This document shows, one piece after another, positions 1-8,141 of a DNA stretch of 64,000 bases. Under the pieces are notes generated by a model. That model ran no database searches. It had not been told where the DNA came from and worked only from the letters and a program-made list of their open reading frames with translations. Position 1 is the stretch's first letter. Each line of letters begins with the position of its first letter. Position numbers and translations under genes: made by a program. This stretch comes from Afifella marina DSM 2698 (GTDB lineage Bacteria; Pseudomonadota; Alphaproteobacteria; Rhizobiales; Afifellaceae). The stretch lies in contig NZ_FMVW01000002.1 of the NCBI RefSeq assembly GCF_900102695.1, positions 610,160 through 674,159 on the forward strand. The letters are read 5' to 3'.

Positions 1-6
1 TTCGGC

Positions 7-1167
7 TCAGTAGCGCGTCAGGGCCGCCACCGGCCCAAGGCTCTCGGCTGTTTCGCCTTCCATACTGTAGATCGATCCGCCTGCCTGGAGAGCTCTCACG
101 GCCACGAAATCGATGAGGTCGGATTGTCCAGGTCCCGGTTCTTCGACGACATGCACGGCATGCTCGTCGGAATTGTAGGTTCCCCACAAATGGGCGGAGC
201 GGGCGATGAAGACGGCTTCCAGGCGTCCTTCGATGGAGGCTCGTGCGATTTCGTTGATGTCGCGCAGCGCGCCGTCTGAGCTCTTGTCCTTGAGGCGTGC
301 TTTCAGGCGCTCCAGCGCATCGCGCCGATCACCCTCGACTTCCGGCTGCATCAGCGACCAGGAGGCCTGGTGCAATTGCGGCTCGCTCTTGGAGGCTGGA
401 TCGACTTTGAGGTTCTCCTCCGAGGCGCCTTTGTAGTGCAACTTGTTTTGCAGGTGACCCAAGGTGCGCGGCTCGGCCGCGATCACCAGCGGCGCGCCGG
501 CACCGCCCAGCTTGTGATCGACCGCCTTGGCGATCTGCCCCAGAAATTCGTCAAGCTCGACCTCGTTGTAATCTTCCGGGCTCGGCCCGAGCGAATGGTA
601 TTGCGGCACGCCAGCCGACCCGCCCTGCTGGCCGCCGGAGGCATTGGAATGAAAGCCGACATTGCCGTCGAACTCCGTCATGCCGCGAAATTTGGCGAGA
701 CTTTTCGGCATGTTCGGCACGTCGACAGGTCGAAGATCGTGCTTGCGCACCTTGTAGAACTGCACGTCGTCGCGCGTGACGCACAGAAGGTAGCCGTGGC
801 CGGCGGATGAGAAGATGCGGATCAGCGGGCGGAGATAGAAGCGCTCGCCGACGAGCGAGAGCTCTTCGACTTCGCCCGGGAGCTTGATCCATTGCGTGCC
901 GCTTTCGTCGATCAAAACGGCGAGCGACTGGTCCTGGTTCTGCCAGAAGTCGAAATCTTCCAGCCGTTCTTCGGCCGGCCCCAACAACGCGTCGGCGTCG
1001 CTTCCTTCCTCTGCCTCCTGCAGCTTGCGGCGCGCTTCCGCGAGCGCGTTTTTGAGGCGGGTCGGGTTTTGCAGAGTTTCAGCACTGCGCATCTCCATCG
1101 GCAGGTAGATGCTGATCTTGGGAAAGCCCGTGCGCTCCGCCAGGTCGCGTATCCAGTCGCGTTTCAT
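7..1167 (-). CDS. baeRF-family (baeRF3-like) release-factor-fold protein
   Basis: 386-aa protein. The start at 1167 is chosen because AGGGAGATAAC lies just upstream; the open frame continues further upstream without a ribosome site. The N-terminus (FPKISIYLPMEM..., then NPTRLKNALAEARRKL) and the C-terminal part (AAEPRTLGHLQ, then FVAVRALQAGGSIYSM) match the bacterial archaeo-eukaryotic release factor family, which resembles eRF1/Pelota domains 2 and 3. Members are predicted to act on stalled or hibernating ribosomes; I see no experimental basis for a precise function. The gene is divergent from a Rho_N-type gene, close to nepR-ecfG. Upstream on its strand is GGAAC-N17-CATT (1201-1226), one base from the EcfG promoter consensus, so stress control is possible. 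The family call is good; the subfamily number is less certain. Confidence 0.75.
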   Translation of the reverse strand: MKRDWIRDLAERTGFPKISIYLPMEMRSAETLQNPTRLKNALAEARRKLQEAEEGSDADALLGPAEERLEDFDFWQNQDQSLAVLIDESGTQWIKLPGEVEELSLVGERFYLRPLIRIFSSAGHGYLLCVTRDDVQFYKVRKHDLRPVDVPNMPKSLAKFRGMTEFDGNVGFHSNASGGQQGGSAGVPQYHSLGPSPEDYNEVELDEFLGQIAKAVDHKLGGAGAPLVIAAEPRTLGHLQNKLHYKGASEENLKVDPASKSEPQLHQASWSLMQPEVEGDRRDALERLKARLKDKSSDGALRDINEIARASIEGRLEAVFIARSAHLWGTYNSDEHAVHVVEEPGPGQSDLIDFVAVRALQAGGSIYSMEGETAESLGPVAALTRY

Positions 1168-1200
1168 TGTTATCTCCCTGTGGGTTGCAGCTTTCTGGGG

Positions 1201-1226
1201 AATGGTCGCCGGGCTCCACCGGTTCC
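1201..1226 (-). promoter_or_regulatory. near-consensus EcfG promoter for the baeRF gene
   Basis: Read on the minus strand: GGAAC, 17 bases, CATT. The EcfG consensus is GGAAC-N16/17-CGTT, so the -10 has one mismatch. It ends about 34 bases before the chosen ATG, which leaves room for a short leader. Inference only. Confidence 0.35.
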
Positions 1227-1316
1227 TTGGCGCGCCGGTGCACGTTGTCACATTTCTTTCGCAACGCATGGCGGCCTCCATCGTTGTGTCCCCAAATGGC
1301 AACGTGAGCAGAACCG

Positions 1317-1580
1317 ATGGCGAAAAATCACGGAAACCAGATCAAAGACGACAAGCTCTATGAGGATCTGCGCGATCGCGGCGAGTCCAAGGAGAAAGCC
1401 GCCCGGATCGCCAATGCGCACGCAAATCCATCCATGCATCCCTCCAAGACGGGCGGGAAGAATCCGCCCTATGAGGAATGGAGCAAAGAGGACCTTTACG
1501 AGCGGGCGCAGGAACTCGGCATCGACGGGCGCTCGAAGATGGACAAGTCCGAGCTCATCGACGCCCTGCGCAATCACTAG
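1317..1580 (+). CDS. Rho_N-domain small protein (DUF7218-like)
   Basis: 87-aa soluble, charged protein. Residues 1-45 are rich in Lys, Asp and Asn (MAKNHGNQIKDDKLYEDLRD...). Residues 50-87 (YEEWSKEDLYERAQELGI followed by SKMDKSELIDALRNH) form a typical Rho termination factor N-terminal (SAP-like) helical motif that can bind nucleic acid. Such proteins are small stress-associated or nucleoid-associated proteins of unknown role in many proteobacteria. It sits between the baeRF gene and a micropeptide gene on the same strand, ahead of nepR-ecfG. The start ATG lies after GTGAGCAGAACCG, where the ribosome site is weak. Domain call good, function unknown. Confidence 0.75.
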   Translation: MAKNHGNQIKDDKLYEDLRDRGESKEKAARIANAHANPSMHPSKTGGKNPPYEEWSKEDLYERAQELGIDGRSKMDKSELIDALRNH

Positions 1581-1654
1581 TTTTGCGCAACATCAAAGGA
1601 GGCAGACCGAGAGAGCACTGTCCCTTCAACCCACGGCACTTTTGAGGAGCGCAT

Positions 1655-1789
1655 ATGCCCCGCGATGACATGAACGAAGTCGAAGCGACGCAGGCGGAGG
1701 AGAGAAACACCAACCGCCATGTCCTTATCTGGGGGACGGTGTTGGCGATCGTCGCTCTGGGCGCCATTGCGCTGTGGTTTGGGCTTTAG
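1655..1789 (+). CDS. 44-aa single-TM membrane peptide
   Basis: Short gene found by direct reading. ATG at 1655 is preceded by a strong ribosome site (TTTGAGGAGCGCAT). The peptide is MPRDDMNEVEATQAEERNTN followed by a short linker and one hydrophobic helix of about 18 residues (VLIWGTVLAIVALGAIAL), ending in WFGL and TAG. The acidic N-terminus and C-terminal anchor resemble small stress-related inner-membrane peptides of alphaproteobacteria. I cannot name the family. It lies 74 bases after the Rho_N-type gene and may be co-transcribed with it. Confidence 0.6.
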   Translation: MPRDDMNEVEATQAEERNTNRHVLIWGTVLAIVALGAIALWFGL

Positions 1790-2112
1790 ATCTGCCAATT
1801 TCTCGAAGCGCCGGTTTCCATTTTGTTGCCAGACGCCTTTGCTGCAACGCCAAATTCGGCCGCATTTGTGTTTGACAAGCGGCGTGAAGTCGTGGAAGCC
1901 GAGTCCATAAACGGCCTGCTAACCTTGATCATGGTAAATGCCTTTTAGGTTCAAGACTGTGGTTGATGTCGCTTTCCGACGGGATGCGACGCGGCCGTCC
2001 GGCACTCCTGCATCCGACCCGAGCGTCGGGGTGCGGCGTTTCTTACCGGAAACTTCTTTGCCGGAACAAAACCCGAGCATCCGAATTAACCTCGTGACGG
2101 AGTTGAAGTGAC
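1790..2112 (+). other. nepR leader / intergenic region
   Basis: 323 bases without a convincing gene. It contains a GGAAC at 2063-2067, which is the EcfG -35 element, but the bases at the expected -10 distance read AATT or ATTA rather than CGTT. Autoregulation by EcfG is therefore only weakly supported. A short GC-rich dyad (CCGAC...GTCGG, about 2013-2030) lies further upstream. No phyR gene is here, although phyR is often found divergent from nepR-ecfG. Confidence 0.4.
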
Positions 2113-2334
2113 ATGGATCAATCTGACCGGGAGGGCAGCGGTCGCTCGCAGGAGGATATTATGTTGGCGGACAGCAACGGCCGCGAAAATGGAATGCACC
2201 CTCTGGTTCAGTCTCAGATCGGGAAGCATTTGCGCGCCGTGTACGACGATGTGGTGAACGAGCCGGTTCCGCAGCGCTTCCTCGATCTTCTGGAGCAGCT
2301 GGAAGAATCCACAACCAAAAACCGTCGCAGTTAG
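2113..2334 (+). CDS. nepR: anti-sigma factor NepR
   Basis: 73-aa protein. The core (HPLVQSQIGKHLRAVYDDVV, then EPVPQRFLDLLEQLEE) is the conserved NepR region with two amphipathic helices, flanked by variable ends. NepR binds the extracytoplasmic-function sigma factor EcfG and keeps it inactive. Phosphorylated PhyR titrates NepR and releases the sigma factor, switching on the general stress response. It lies directly upstream of ecfG with an 11-base gap, the standard arrangement. ATG 2113 is used; an internal ATG at 2161 would also keep the core. Confidence 0.93.
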   Translation: MDQSDREGSGRSQEDIMLADSNGRENGMHPLVQSQIGKHLRAVYDDVVNEPVPQRFLDLLEQLEESTTKNRRS

Positions 2335-2345
2335 GCCGAGCCCAT

Positions 2346-2894
2346 ATGGCCGTATCCGAGGCTCTTCGACAGGAGCTCCTGTCAGCAATTCCCAATCTTC
2401 GTGCTTTTGCCGTCTCGCTTTGCGGCAATGGCGAGCGTGCGGACGATCTCGTCCAAGAGACGCTCATGAAGGCATGGGCCAAGTTTCACACCTTCCAGGA
2501 AGGCACCAACCTGCGGGCCTGGCTTTTCACCATCTTGCGCAACGAATTCTATTCGCAGGTGCGCAAGAAAGGCCGAGAGGTCGAGGACGCCGAAGGCGCA
2601 TATGCCGCCAAGCTCGCATCCCAGCCAGCCCAGAATGGGCATATGGATCTGCGCGACTTCAACGAGGCGCTGTCACAGCTGCCGGACGACCAGCGTGAAG
2701 CGCTCGTGCTCGTCGGCGCATCCGGCTTCTCCTACGAAGAAGCCTCCGAGATCTGCGATTGTGCGGTCGGCACGATCAAGAGCCGGGTCAGTCGCGCGCG
2801 TACGCGTCTCGCCGAACTTCTCGCCTTGGAGGAGGGGGAGACCTACGGCTCCGATCCGATGGCGACAACGGTGATCACGCGCAGCTTCAGCTGA
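2346..2894 (+). CDS. ecfG: ECF sigma factor EcfG (general stress sigma)
   Basis: 182-aa ECF-type sigma-70 factor. Region 2 occupies about residues 10-80 (LCGNGERADDLVQETLMKAW, then TNLRAWLFTILRNEFYSQVRK). Region 4 is about 105-165 (LSQLPDDQREALVLVGASGF, EEASEICDCAVGTIKSRVSR). The sequence type and the adjacent nepR identify it as the EcfG group, which recognises GGAAC-N16/17-CGTT promoters. A strong terminator follows 17 bases after the stop codon. The sequence shows one apparent target in the window, the topoisomerase IB operon just downstream. Confidence 0.93.
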   Translation: MAVSEALRQELLSAIPNLRAFAVSLCGNGERADDLVQETLMKAWAKFHTFQEGTNLRAWLFTILRNEFYSQVRKKGREVEDAEGAYAAKLASQPAQNGHMDLRDFNEALSQLPDDQREALVLVGASGFSYEEASEICDCAVGTIKSRVSRARTRLAELLALEEGETYGSDPMATTVITRSFS

Positions 2895-2910
2895 TTGGAA
2901 ACGAGAATTT

Positions 2911-2946
2911 AAAAAGGGCCGCTTCGATCGAAGCGGCCCTTTTTTG
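2911..2946. terminator. bidirectional intrinsic terminator between ecfG and the PNPOx gene
   Basis: Perfect inverted repeat: A-run, GGGCCGCTTC, loop GATC, GAAGCGGCCC, T-run. It is flanked by A's on the left and T's on the right, so it can end the ecfG transcript and the convergent transcript arriving from the right. Confidence 0.92.
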
Positions 2947-2983
2947 TTGTCATCCGACCCGCGGTCTGGCGGGCCGACGTTGC

Positions 2984-3463
2984 CTAAAGAGCAACCTTGC
3001 GGTTTTCACCCAGATGCGGCTCCTCGCCCGCCTGTTTCGCCTTGATCAGGTTCCAGCGCCGCTGCAAGGCGTTGAAGCCCTCCCAATATTCGCCGCTCGA
3101 CGGCACCACTCGGATGACGGCGACATCCGGATCTTCCTTGCCTCCGGGAAACCAGCTTTCGGCATCGTCGAACCAGACAGCATCGATGAGCCGCTTGTCT
3201 GTCGTGAGGTAAGCCTGCCCCGAGACCGAGACGTATTCTTTCCGTCCGGGCCGTGCGAAAGAGAGATTGACCTCCGGATGCGCGGCAAGCTCATCGGCCT
3301 TGTGCGACGATTTCCGCGTCAAGAGATGAAATTCGTGGGTCGACTTGTCGACGTCGAAGCCCATCGGACGAGAGCGCAGCTCGCCACCGTCGCGGCTTGT
3401 CAACATGCAGACGGTCACGTCTTCGATGAGATCGAAGAACTCCTCGATCGGCGCATCTGTCAT
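2984..3463 (-). CDS. pyridoxamine 5'-phosphate oxidase-like general stress protein (GSP26 type)
   Basis: 159-aa protein from ATG 3463, preceded by AAGGAGATACGCTG; a longer frame exists upstream but lacks this signal. The sequence carries FMN-binding split-barrel features of the general stress protein 26 subfamily: CMLTSRDGGELRSRPM near the start, FHLLTRKSSHKADEL, then NLSFARPGRKEYVSVSG and a C-terminal tryptophan-rich stretch with YWEGFNALQRRWNLI. Members bind FMN or FAD; the physiological substrate is unknown. It begins 28 bases after the topoisomerase IB stop, so the two probably share a transcript from the EcfG promoter at 4581-4606. Confidence 0.85.
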   Translation of the reverse strand: MTDAPIEEFFDLIEDVTVCMLTSRDGGELRSRPMGFDVDKSTHEFHLLTRKSSHKADELAAHPEVNLSFARPGRKEYVSVSGQAYLTTDKRLIDAVWFDDAESWFPGGKEDPDVAVIRVVPSSGEYWEGFNALQRRWNLIKAKQAGEEPHLGENRKVAL

Positions 3464-3491
3464 CAGCGTATCTCCTTGTTTCTCGGACGAT

Positions 3492-4556
3492 TCAACGCCC
3501 GGTGTCCGGCTCATGTTCCCGCTTCATACGTGCGTGTTCGGCCTCCAAAAATCGCATGAGAGCGGTCTCGGCCGCTGAGAGATGCGTGCGGTGCGGTCCG
3601 CGCAAAAGGTTGGCGTCGAGGCGTTCCTCCTGGAAGGCCTGGACGACCAGTGGGTGCACGTAACTGGACCGGCATACGGCCATGGTATTGGCGAGCTTGT
3701 CGCTGACTTCGCGCATCACGGAGGCGATAGCGCGTTTGCGTGCGGCCTCGCTTTCCGGTTTCTCGCTTGTCACGAAGAGTTCAAGAGCTGCCGCGCTCGC
3801 GGCGAAGGTGCGGAAATCCTTCGACGTCACCTGCGCTCCGGCAGCGTTCTTCAGATATTGATTCAAGTCCCGGGCGCTCAGATAGGCGCGGGTTCCGTCG
3901 CTCTCGCGATAGGCGAAGAGGCGCCGCTTGCCGATCGCCTTGAGCTTGCGCAGCCGCGACGGAAGATAGGTGTCGGGGATCACCTTGCGGATCCTCTTGC
4001 CGGATTTGCCAATGAAATCGAGCGTTACGGTGCGCCCGTTCAACCGCACATCCCTTTTCAGGAGGGTGGTGGCTCCGCGGGCGCTTTCGCAATCGGCCGG
4101 GTCGCCTCGGTGGCCTGAACGCAACAAGGCCCGGTCGACGAGGCGCGCCGCGACGGCGGCCGAAAAACATCGGTCCGTCCGGCGTCGGTCAAGATCGCGG
4201 GCAATCCGTTCGCGGATTTTCGGCAAAGCACGGCCGAAGCGTAAGAGACGCTCGGCCTTGATGGCGTTGCGGACCTCCGTCCAATCCTCGTGATAGCGGT
4301 ATTGCAGGCGGCCTTCCTGGTCGCGTCCCACGGCCTGCAGATGCGCATGCGGGTCCTCGGCGATGCAAACCGAGGTCCAGGCGGGTGGGATGACCAGATC
4401 CTCCAGGCGCCGGCGCAGGCGGCGATCGCGGATGGTCTTGCCATCACATCTATAGGTGAAGCCACGCCCGCTGCGGCGGCGCTCGATCGTGAGGTTCTCC
4501 GCGCAGACGTAGTTGAGCCCACACAATTCGGCTCGTTCCTGAAGCGTGTCGGCCAT
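3492..4556 (-). CDS. DNA topoisomerase IB (poxvirus/bacterial type)
   Basis: 354-aa enzyme that relaxes supercoils through a 3'-phosphotyrosyl intermediate. The family landmarks are in order: RLQYRYHEDW (about 83-92), RALLRSG with a catalytic Arg near 146, FIGKSGKR with Lys 184, KDFRTF with Arg 249, Asn 290 in place of the His found in poxviruses (common in bacteria), and Tyr 299 in SSYVHP as nucleophile. All active-site positions are intact, so it should be functional. The start codon follows TTTGGAGGCACG. An exact EcfG promoter ends 24 bases before the ATG, indicating general-stress control. The FMN-binding stress protein gene follows. Confidence 0.93.
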   Translation of the reverse strand: MADTLQERAELCGLNYVCAENLTIERRRSGRGFTYRCDGKTIRDRRLRRRLEDLVIPPAWTSVCIAEDPHAHLQAVGRDQEGRLQYRYHEDWTEVRNAIKAERLLRFGRALPKIRERIARDLDRRRTDRCFSAAVAARLVDRALLRSGHRGDPADCESARGATTLLKRDVRLNGRTVTLDFIGKSGKRIRKVIPDTYLPSRLRKLKAIGKRRLFAYRESDGTRAYLSARDLNQYLKNAAGAQVTSKDFRTFAASAAALELFVTSEKPESEAARKRAIASVMREVSDKLANTMAVCRSSYVHPLVVQAFQEERLDANLLRGPHRTHLSAAETALMRFLEAEHARMKREHEPDTGR

Positions 4557-4580
4557 CGTGCCTCCAAAGGACGGGCACGA

Positions 4581-4606
4581 AACGGGCAGGAGAGAGCCCT
4601 GGTTCC
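4581..4606 (-). promoter_or_regulatory. exact EcfG promoter of the topoisomerase IB operon
   Basis: On the minus strand the sequence reads GGAAC, then 17 bases, then CGTT, an exact match to the EcfG consensus. The -10 element ends 24 bases before the ATG at 4556, which leaves room for a short leader with a GGAGG ribosome site. Confidence 0.75.
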
Positions 4607-4684
4607 GCGGTTGGGCACAGGGCTTCCTAAGCCGGCAATCCTATGTTTCTCAGCGGCTTACCAAGATTGGGCCGGTCTTGTCGC

Positions 4685-5638
4685 TCAGTTCGTATAGCCG
4701 CGGCCGGCCGGTGAACGCGCCAGCCTCTGGCCGCGTCTCGCTTCGCGATGGATCGTGTAGAGCGCGGCCGCGATGACAATGCCGGCGCCGATGAAGGTGC
4801 GCATGGCGGGGATCTCGCTGAAGATCAGGATGCCGAGGATCGTCGCCCAAAGGAGGCGGGCGTAATCGAGTGCCGCCAACACGGTCGCTTCCCCGGCACG
4901 AAACGCCTGTATGTTACAGCTTTGTGCGGCGACCGAGACAAGTCCGATCGCGACGAGCAGCCCGAATTCGCTCCAGCTCGGCCAGACCCATTGCCAGATC
5001 GCGAGAGGTGTCAGCAAAACACCCACGAAAACCGTCTGATAGGCGAGGATGGTGATGGCGAGATCGGAGCGCGACAGAAGCCGAATGATCACCATGACGA
5101 GAGCCGCTGAGGCCGCGCCCGCAACGGCGAGAAGCCCATAGCCGTCGATGCCCGCACCGGTCGGGTTGAGCATGACCATGACGCCGATGAAGCCGACGAT
5201 GATCGCACCCCATCGGCGAGGCCCGACTGCCTCTTTGAGGATGACGATGGCAAAGAGCGGGATGAAAAAGCTCTTGGCGAAGGCGATCGCCGTTGCATCT
5301 GCGAGCGGCAGATGAACAACCGCCGTGAAGCCGCAGAACATGGCAATGACGGCGAAGAGAATGCGTCCCGCGTGAAGGAGAGGGCGCCGCGTCGTCAGCG
5401 AACCCGGGAAGCCCCGAATGATGAGCGGCAGAGCGGTGAGAAACATCACCGACTGACGCACGACCAGGATCTCGGCGACCGGAAGCCTGGTGCCGATGAG
5501 TTTGATCAGCGTCATCATGATCGTGAAGAGAACGGTGGCGACGATGATCCAGGCAGCACCGCGAAGATTGCCAGGCAGTGCCTGAAACCGTTTCGTCAGT
5601 CCGGCAGATGTTTCGCCGAACCGGCCCGTTCCATCCAT
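4685..5638 (-). CDS. DMT superfamily (EamA) permease 1
   Basis: 317-aa integral membrane protein with about ten hydrophobic segments and two EamA repeats. Landmarks are RLPVAEILVVRQSVMF in the first repeat, HLPLADATAIAFAKSFFIPLF, and the second-repeat end ALDYARLLWATILGILIFSE. DMT permeases of this type export or import metabolites; no substrate can be read from the sequence. It is divergent from the molybdenum hydroxylase gene, with 118 bases between. It clearly resembles the second DMT protein at 8142-9068 in segment order and motifs, so the two are paralogues flanking the hydroxylase. Confidence 0.88.
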   Translation of the reverse strand: MDGTGRFGETSAGLTKRFQALPGNLRGAAWIIVATVLFTIMMTLIKLIGTRLPVAEILVVRQSVMFLTALPLIIRGFPGSLTTRRPLLHAGRILFAVIAMFCGFTAVVHLPLADATAIAFAKSFFIPLFAIVILKEAVGPRRWGAIIVGFIGVMVMLNPTGAGIDGYGLLAVAGAASAALVMVIIRLLSRSDLAITILAYQTVFVGVLLTPLAIWQWVWPSWSEFGLLVAIGLVSVAAQSCNIQAFRAGEATVLAALDYARLLWATILGILIFSEIPAMRTFIGAGIVIAAALYTIHREARRGQRLARSPAGRGYTN

Positions 5639-5756
5639 GGCTGTCTATTGACGCTTCGTCGCATTCTCCGTCAAGCTGTGGGCGTTCTTTGGTTCGTCGG
5701 CGCAGGCTTCCCGCCCGCGCCTGTCTCCCCTGCTTTCATGACGGATATTTGCGCTA

Positions 5757-8078
5757 ATGACCGATCTGGCACCGCCAAAGTTTGGCATGGGGGCGCGGGT
5801 GCGCCGTGTCGAGGATGACGCTCTCATTCGCGGTGAGGGCCGTTACACGACCGACGTGAAGCCGGCTGGCACGCTGGCCGCCTTCGTCCTGCGTTCGCCG
5901 CTTGCGCATGCGCGCTTCGACACGCCGCGTCTGGAGGCGGCGCAAAAAGCGGAGGGCGTGAAGCTTGTCTGGACCGCAGCGGATGTCGCCGACATGGCCG
6001 CCATGCCCTGTCTCGGATCGGGGCCGGCCAAGGGTGAAATGCACAAGGCCGAGGTGCCTGTCCTCTGCGATGGCGTGGTCCGGCATGTGGGAGATGCTGT
6101 CGCTTTTGTTGTCGCCGATACAATCGAGAATGCGCGCGCAGCGGCGGAATTGATCGAGATCGATTACGAACCTCTCCCGGTCGCGGTCGGGACGGATCGG
6201 CTGCTCGAGGCCGATACACCGCTCGTATGGCCGGAGCACGGGACGAACCTTGCTTTCGAGTATGAGGTGGGAGACGCGGCCGCGACGGATGAAGCTTTCG
6301 CCAAGGCCGACAAGGTCGCCAGGCTCCGCCTCGTCAACAACCGCCTCGTCTGCAACTATATCGAGCCGCGCGCGATCGTCGCCGAATACGATCCGGGGCA
6401 AGAGCGCTGGACGCTGACGGTCGGCTCGCAGGGCGTGCACGGCCTGCGCAAGGCGATCTCCAAAGCGATGCAGGTGGATCCGTCGCGTTTTCGTGTCGTG
6501 ACGCCGGAGGTCGGCGGCGGCTTCGGCCCAAAAATCTTCGCTTACCGGGAATATCCGCTCGCGGCCAAAGCGGCCGCAGTGCTCGGTCAGCCTGTGCGCT
6601 GGGTTTGCGATCGCAACGAGCATTTTCAGTCGGATGCGCAAGGCCGCGACAATATCGCGGAGGCGGCGATGGCGATCGATCAAGACGGCCGCATCCTCGC
6701 CATGAAGGTCGATCTCACGGCCAATATGGGCGCCTATCTCTCGCAGTTCGGGCCGTATATTCCGTGGGTCGGGGTCTCGATGACGACTGGGCTTTATGAC
6801 ATCGACATCGCCCATGTGAGCGTCAAAGGCGTCTATTCGAACACCGTGCCGGTCGATGCCTACCGCGGTGCAGGGCGCCCCGAAGCGGCGTTTCTGTTGG
6901 AGCGGCTGATCGACGAGGCCGCGCGTGTGGCGGGCCTTGCTCCAGACGAAATCCGGCGGCGCAACTTCATCCGGCCGGAGCAATTGCCGTATGAGACTGT
7001 CACCGGACGGCTGTATGATACAGGCGAATTTGCCGGGCACCTGGAACGGGCGCTGGAGGCCTCTGACTACGGTGGCTTCGAGGCGCGGGCGGCAGAAAGC
7101 AAGGCGCGCGGACGGCTCAGGGGCATCGGGATGGCGAGCTATGTCGAGGCCTGCGCCTTTGCCGGCTCCGAGCCGGCGAAGGTCGTGCTTGAAGACGACG
7201 GCCATGTCGCGCTTTTCATCGGCACGCAGGCGACCGGGCAGGGACACCGCACGGCCTATGCCCAGTTCGTGGCCGAGCGGCTCGGCCTCGATCTCGGTCA
7301 GATCCGGGTCCATCAGGGCGACACCGATGCGTTGGAGAGCGGCGGTGGCACGGGCGGCTCACGCTCCATCCCGCTCGGGGGTCCGTCCGTGCGGATCGCA
7401 TCGGACAATCTTGCGGAAAAGCTCAAGGAGCTGGCGGCCGATGCGCTGGAAGCGGCTGCGGGCGATATCGAGCTCTCCGCCGGAGAGGCGCGGATCGTCG
7501 GGACCGACCGGGTGATTTCTTTCGCCGATCTCGCTGCCAAAGCGGGCGACTGCGCCGAGGTGACGGCGATCGGAGAGTTCAAACAGGCGGAAGCGACCTA
7601 TCCGAACGGCACGCATGTCTGCGAATTGGAAATCGACCCCGAGACTGGCAGCACCCGTATCGAACGCTACACCATCGTCGACGATTTCGGCGTGAGCGTG
7701 AATCCGATGCTGCTCGAGGGTCAGGTGCATGGCGGTGTGGCGCAGAGCATCGGCCAGGTGCTTCTGGAGAACACGGTCTATGACGAAGACGGACAGCTTC
7801 TGACGGCGAGCTTCAGCGATTACGCCATGCCGCGCGCCTGGGACACGGTTTCCTTCCATTTCGAGACGCGCAACGTGCGTTCCACGCACAACGCCCTCGG
7901 CATCAAAGGTGCGGGCGAGGCGGGAACGATCGGTGCGACGCCCGCCGTCATGAACGCCGTTGTCGATGCGCTTTATCGAGAGTACGGCATCCGGCATCTC
8001 GACCTGCCGGCGACACCGCTGCGGGTGTGGAATGCCATTCAAGCCGCAAAGGCGGCGCTCCCCGGACAACGAGGCTAG
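5757..8078 (+). CDS. xanthine dehydrogenase/CoxL-family molybdopterin-binding subunit, orphan
   Basis: 773-aa molybdenum hydroxylase large subunit. The N-terminal hammerhead domain covers about residues 10-130 and the two Mo-cofactor domains follow. GGGFGPK is near 252, AYRGAGRPEA near 366-375, and IKGAGEAGTIG near 715, which holds the conserved active-site Glu. The AYRGAGR loop is that of form II CoxL-like proteins and not the AYRCSFR of true CO dehydrogenase, so oxidation of CO should not be inferred. Substrate is unknown (aldehyde or N-heterocycle). The partner FAD (CoxM) and 2Fe-2S (CoxS) subunits are absent on both sides, which is unusual. Confidence 0.88.
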   Translation: MTDLAPPKFGMGARVRRVEDDALIRGEGRYTTDVKPAGTLAAFVLRSPLAHARFDTPRLEAAQKAEGVKLVWTAADVADMAAMPCLGSGPAKGEMHKAEVPVLCDGVVRHVGDAVAFVVADTIENARAAAELIEIDYEPLPVAVGTDRLLEADTPLVWPEHGTNLAFEYEVGDAAATDEAFAKADKVARLRLVNNRLVCNYIEPRAIVAEYDPGQERWTLTVGSQGVHGLRKAISKAMQVDPSRFRVVTPEVGGGFGPKIFAYREYPLAAKAAAVLGQPVRWVCDRNEHFQSDAQGRDNIAEAAMAIDQDGRILAMKVDLTANMGAYLSQFGPYIPWVGVSMTTGLYDIDIAHVSVKGVYSNTVPVDAYRGAGRPEAAFLLERLIDEAARVAGLAPDEIRRRNFIRPEQLPYETVTGRLYDTGEFAGHLERALEASDYGGFEARAAESKARGRLRGIGMASYVEACAFAGSEPAKVVLEDDGHVALFIGTQATGQGHRTAYAQFVAERLGLDLGQIRVHQGDTDALESGGGTGGSRSIPLGGPSVRIASDNLAEKLKELAADALEAAAGDIELSAGEARIVGTDRVISFADLAAKAGDCAEVTAIGEFKQAEATYPNGTHVCELEIDPETGSTRIERYTIVDDFGVSVNPMLLEGQVHGGVAQSIGQVLLENTVYDEDGQLLTASFSDYAMPRAWDTVSFHFETRNVRSTHNALGIKGAGEAGTIGATPAVMNAVVDALYREYGIRHLDLPATPLRVWNAIQAAKAALPGQRG

Positions 8079-8141
8079 GGTGACCAAAGACGAAGCGGAC
8101 TGCCGGCTTAAAGCGCGGCAGGGCCGAGGCGGTGGGCAATC

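Noticed and set aside
2063..2088. EcfG promoter for nepR
   Set aside because: GGAAC is present but the -10 at 16-17 bases reads AATT or ATTA, not CGTT. Kept only as a note in the region entry.
5754..7313. 519-aa minus-strand frame over the molybdenum hydroxylase gene
   Set aside because: Shadow of the well-conserved CoxL-family gene; composition rich in Arg, His and Asp with no motif.
5757..8078. True CO dehydrogenase large subunit
   Set aside because: The active loop reads AYRGAGR and not AYRCSFR, and CoxM and CoxS are missing.
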